Assembly: GCA_036403035.1 (NCBI GenBank)
Contig: DASWRT010000480.1
Location: 1 to 6,453 of the forward strand
Reading direction: 5' to 3'
Origin: DASWRT01 sp036403035
Lineage (GTDB): Bacteria; Pseudomonadota; Alphaproteobacteria; ATCC43930; CGMCC-115725
Length of the DNA: 6,453 nucleotides
Part shown: positions 4,697-6,453 of the stretch, piece by piece
Position numbering within the stretch: the first letter of the stretch is position 1
Layout: the number at the start of each line of letters is the position of its first letter
Made by a program: the position numbers and the translations under genes
Notes under the pieces: model-generated
What the model saw: the letters and a program-made list of their open reading frames with translations, nothing else
Told to the model about the DNA's origin: nothing
Databases searched by the model: none

Positions 4697-5470
4697 TCAC
4701 CCCGGCGTGACGACCGCGCGGACCGAGACGCGCGGCGTCTCTGAACCGGCGACCGCGAACTCGCAGGCGGCGCCGAGCGACCGCTCGGCCAGCCGGACGA
4801 ATGAAGCAGTCGCCTCCTCGACCCGGCTCGCCGCGTCCGGCCCCAGGGACTGGATCACGACGACGGCGTTGTCCGTCTCCGCGGTGATCCGGGTGCGCGC
4901 GTCCTGACGCCAGGACCAGCGGCGGCACAGCACGTGCCGGGTGTCCGTGTAAACGACTTCGCCCGCAGCCGGCGGGTCGTTGGCGCCGGACGGATCTCCA
5001 GCGAGGTCCAGGAACGTGTCGTCGGGCCGGCCGTAGCGGAACGCGAGAGGCGGCGCGACTCGGGCGAGATCGTCGCAGCCGACCGGCACCTCGAACCGAA
5101 CCGAGATGGCGTTGTAGAGATCGACGAGCGGATGGATCCGCGGCAGTCCGTCGCCGCCGCGAATCCGGCGCAGCAGCGCCTCGCAGGCATTGCGATAGCT
5201 CGTCTTCTTCGAGCCGAAGGCGCGATAGGCGGCGCGCCATGCCGCCATCGTCGGGAGGTCGCCGGCATTCTCGACTCCGGCCAGCATTGCCGCCGCCCAG
5301 GTCTCGGTTTCGGCGACGAACGCGGCGATGGCGCCGTCCCGGTCGGTGCGCAGCGCTCCGCCGAGCACCGTCCCGAATGCGACCCGATACTCCGGAAAGC
5401 GCGGCAGGATCTCGGAAATGTCCAAGGTGATGCGGCCCTGCGCCGCCGCCGGGATCTCGGACCGGCTCAT
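4697..5470 (-). CDS. Stand-alone B3/B4 (PheRS-beta editing-like) domain protein
   Basis: The product is 257 residues and carries the B3/B4 domain that in phenylalanyl-tRNA synthetase beta hydrolyses mischarged Tyr-tRNA(Phe). Key blocks are MAAWRAAYRAFGSKKTSYRNACEALLRRI (75-103), GDGLPRIHPLVDLYNAISVRFEVPVGCDDL (107-135), YRNA-type contacts near 92-95, GEVVYTDTRHVLCRRWSWRQDARTRITAET (170-199) and a final VVVIQSLG strand. None of the synthetase's other domains is present. Free-standing B3/B4 proteins of about 220-250 residues are common in bacteria, and their substrate is mostly unproven; trans-editing or a small-molecule role are possible. ATG 5470 is chosen by family length. The frame continues to 5620, but that extension looks non-coding. 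The ribosome site is weak (GGCGGCAGCGGC before the ATG). No PheRS gene is nearby. Confidence 0.88.
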   Translation of the reverse strand: MSRSEIPAAAQGRITLDISEILPRFPEYRVAFGTVLGGALRTDRDGAIAAFVAETETWAAAMLAGVENAGDLPTMAAWRAAYRAFGSKKTSYRNACEALLRRIRGGDGLPRIHPLVDLYNAISVRFEVPVGCDDLARVAPPLAFRYGRPDDTFLDLAGDPSGANDPPAAGEVVYTDTRHVLCRRWSWRQDARTRITAETDNAVVVIQSLGPDAASRVEEATASFVRLAERSLGAACEFAVAGSETPRVSVRAVVTPG

Positions 5471-5771
5471 GCCGCTGCCGCCACAGAGAGAGCGGCGAGA
5501 CGCCGCCGCTTTGCGCGAATCGTCCGACGAGTGATATGCGTCACTGCCCACGGCAAGCTGCGGGGATAGAAAGCGATGCGCAGCCCATCGGGCGTTCGAC
5601 CCTCCATCCCGGCGCCGCATCGCACCGTCCGCCTTCCGGTGGAAACGGGCTGATGCGACCGGAGTGGCAAGGATCGTTGCCCGGCGGCAACAGTGCGACG
5701 GATTTGCATCTCAGACGATGTCCTGGCTAGCGGATTCGGATAAGCTTAGTTGCGCTCTGGCGAGGCTCCCA
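5471..5771. other. Divergent intergenic region with no recognised gene
   Basis: This 301-base gap separates two divergently transcribed genes, so it should hold both promoters. I see no convincing -35/-10 pair, no terminator and no credible short gene. A GGCAA/TTGCC inverted repeat at 5666-5681 and the weak TTGCAT at 5704-5709 are the only marks. Open frames here are arginine/proline-rich and look like GC-driven shadows. Confidence 0.6.
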
Positions 5772-6167
5772 ATGTACCGTATTTCGTCCGCATCCGTCGC
5801 ATGCGCCGTCTCCGTCCTGCTGGCTCTCGACGCATCCGCGGTTTCCGCTGCCGAGCCGTCTCCGACCTACCACGCCCCGGTCGAGCCGGCGGTGATGGTG
5901 GCGCCGAAGCTGCCGGATATCGGCGAAGAGATGACGATCGCGGACCTCATACAACCGGCGCGCTTCGGCTGGCCCGCACGCTTCATCTGCCGCCGCTTCG
6001 CCGGCGAAGCGAAGCCCCTGCGCGTCGTCGGCGCGAACATCGACGATCTGAACGGCAAGCTCGAAGCGATGGACGTCGCCGTCGAGGATTGCCGCGGCGG
6101 CTTCTCGATTCGCTCGCTCAAGCCGCAGCCCGGCAAGCTCGACCAGATCATCGGCAACGCGCAGTAA
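5772..6167 (+). CDS. Small secreted protein of unknown function
   Basis: The product is 131 residues. A signal peptide (1-26, MYRISSASVACAVSVLLALDASAVSA) ends at a VSA/A-type site, so export to the periplasm or beyond is expected. It could be a lipoprotein only if a Leu-x-x-Cys box existed, and it does not. The mature chain begins proline-rich (AEPSPTYHAPVEPAVMVAPKLPD). It then has EEMTIADLIQPARFGWPARFICRRF and a VVGANIDDLNGKLEAMDVAVEDCRGGFSIRSL block. The two cysteines of the mature protein (73 and 107) could form a disulfide. I do not recognise a named family. ATG 5772 has GAGG at 5762-5765, six bases upstream, and gives a clean signal peptide. The longer frame from 5664 would place extra polar residues before it. 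Confidence 0.8.
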   Translation: MYRISSASVACAVSVLLALDASAVSAAEPSPTYHAPVEPAVMVAPKLPDIGEEMTIADLIQPARFGWPARFICRRFAGEAKPLRVVGANIDDLNGKLEAMDVAVEDCRGGFSIRSLKPQPGKLDQIIGNAQ

Positions 6168-6217
6168 GATCGGAGCAAGCGACATCGGCCGGCTGGCGAA
6201 CGGCCGGTCGGGCCGCT

Positions 6218-6231
6218 ACAGGACCTCCTGT
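6218..6231. repeat. Small inverted repeat between convergent genes
   Basis: ACAGGA and TCCTGT form a 6-bp stem around CC. A second possible stem, CGGCCG with CGGCCG (6186-6191 and 6201-6206), lies beside it. Both sit between the genes ending at 6167 (+) and 6246 (-). Neither is followed by a T-run, so I do not call a terminator. Confidence 0.3.
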
Positions 6232-6245
6232 GGCGCCGCATCCGT

Positions 6246-6437
6246 TCAGTCGCACAGCGGGAAGCGTTCCCCTCCTCCACCGTCTGCGGCTTGCGCCAGC
6301 GCCTCATATTCCTGCGCCATTTCGCTGAGCGTTAGATAGATGGCGAGGGATTTCGCCGTCGCGGCATGCTCGCGGCATTGACGGGCGCGGTTGCGGTATT
6401 CCTCCGGGCGGCCTTGCTGGGGAGTGTCGTGAATCAC
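6246..6437 (-). CDS. Short helical hypothetical protein
   Basis: From the GTG at 6437 the product is 63 residues. It is dominated by two amphipathic helices, RPEEYRNRARQCREHAATA and LAIYLTLSEMAQEYEALAQAA, followed by a glycine-rich tail ending FPLCD. Very similar 'EEYR.RA..CRE.A..A.......L.LA..YE.LA' proteins of 60-90 residues are numerous in Bradyrhizobium, Methylobacterium and relatives, with no known function; this is from memory. The frame remains open to the window edge, so the true start may lie further right. AAGG at 6448-6451, ten bases before the GTG, is only a fair ribosome site. Confidence 0.65.
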   Translation of the reverse strand: MIHDTPQQGRPEEYRNRARQCREHAATAKSLAIYLTLSEMAQEYEALAQAADGGGGERFPLCD

Positions 6438-6453
6438 GTCGGCGCCGCCTTCG

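Noticed and set aside
4934..5569. Plus-strand frame of 211 codons opposite the B3/B4 gene
   Set aside because: It is antisense to a convincing conserved domain and is Arg/Glu-rich without motifs.
5665..5680. Third sigma-54-like string, TGGCAAGGATCGTTGC, upstream of the secreted protein
   Set aside because: The spacing between the two elements is one base too long and C is replaced by A in TGGCAC. Sigma-54 promoters tolerate spacing changes poorly, so it is not called.
5704..5732. TTGCAT with 17-base spacer to CTAGCG as a sigma-70 promoter for the secreted protein
   Set aside because: The -10 element is poor, and such partial matches are expected by chance in 300 bases.

Overview
The window looks like a chromosomal segment of a high-GC alphaproteobacterium, most likely a member of the Hyphomicrobiales (Bradyrhizobium/Rhodopseudomonas/Methylobacterium-like). 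This rests on base composition, on protein families from memory (a short 'EEYR.RARQCREHA' protein, a 'FLKFARMSPAERIRDAYLRAHGLTEDDL' protein, a PEP-CTERM protein ending in PEPASLALLGAGLLGLGVVRRR) and on dense coding. No database search was run. No tRNA, rRNA, CRISPR array, phage or transposase gene is visible.

Layout, left to right. Positions 1-514 (+) hold the C-terminal part of an O-acetylhomoserine sulfhydrylase-type PLP enzyme. Positions 515-701 are a convergent intergenic gap. It carries a long inverted repeat built on an 8-base periodic unit, with T-rich tracts on both sides, and it probably terminates transcription in both directions. Positions 702-2344 (-) are a two-gene operon: an MFS transporter followed by a VOC/glyoxalase-fold protein. 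A nearly perfect 20-bp palindrome lies upstream. Positions 2512-2841 (-) encode a 109-residue helical protein of unknown function. Positions 3063-3380 (-) encode CutA, divergent from a 92-residue protein on the + strand (3472-3750) that may be a winged-helix protein. Positions 3877-4512 (-) encode a secreted PEP-CTERM (exosortase-target) protein with a clear UUCG-loop terminator. Positions 4697-5470 (-) encode a stand-alone B3/B4 tRNA-editing-type domain protein. Positions 5772-6167 (+) encode a small secreted protein with two cysteines, and 6246-6437 (-) a short helical protein.

The most notable signal is regulatory. Two sequences match the sigma-54 -24/-12 promoter consensus (TGGCAC, five bases, TTGC) in both sequence and spacing. 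One lies upstream of the PEP-CTERM gene and the other, 1.6 kb away and on the same strand, upstream of the 109-residue protein. PEP-CTERM/exosortase systems are known to co-occur with the PrsK/PrsR two-component pair, whose regulator belongs to the sigma-54 activator class. The pair of promoters therefore suggests that the uncharacterised small protein belongs to the same regulon as the surface protein. This is an inference from promoter sequence only. No exosortase, rpoN or prsR gene lies in the window.

The remaining genes look like ordinary housekeeping or accessory genes that are not obviously linked to each other.
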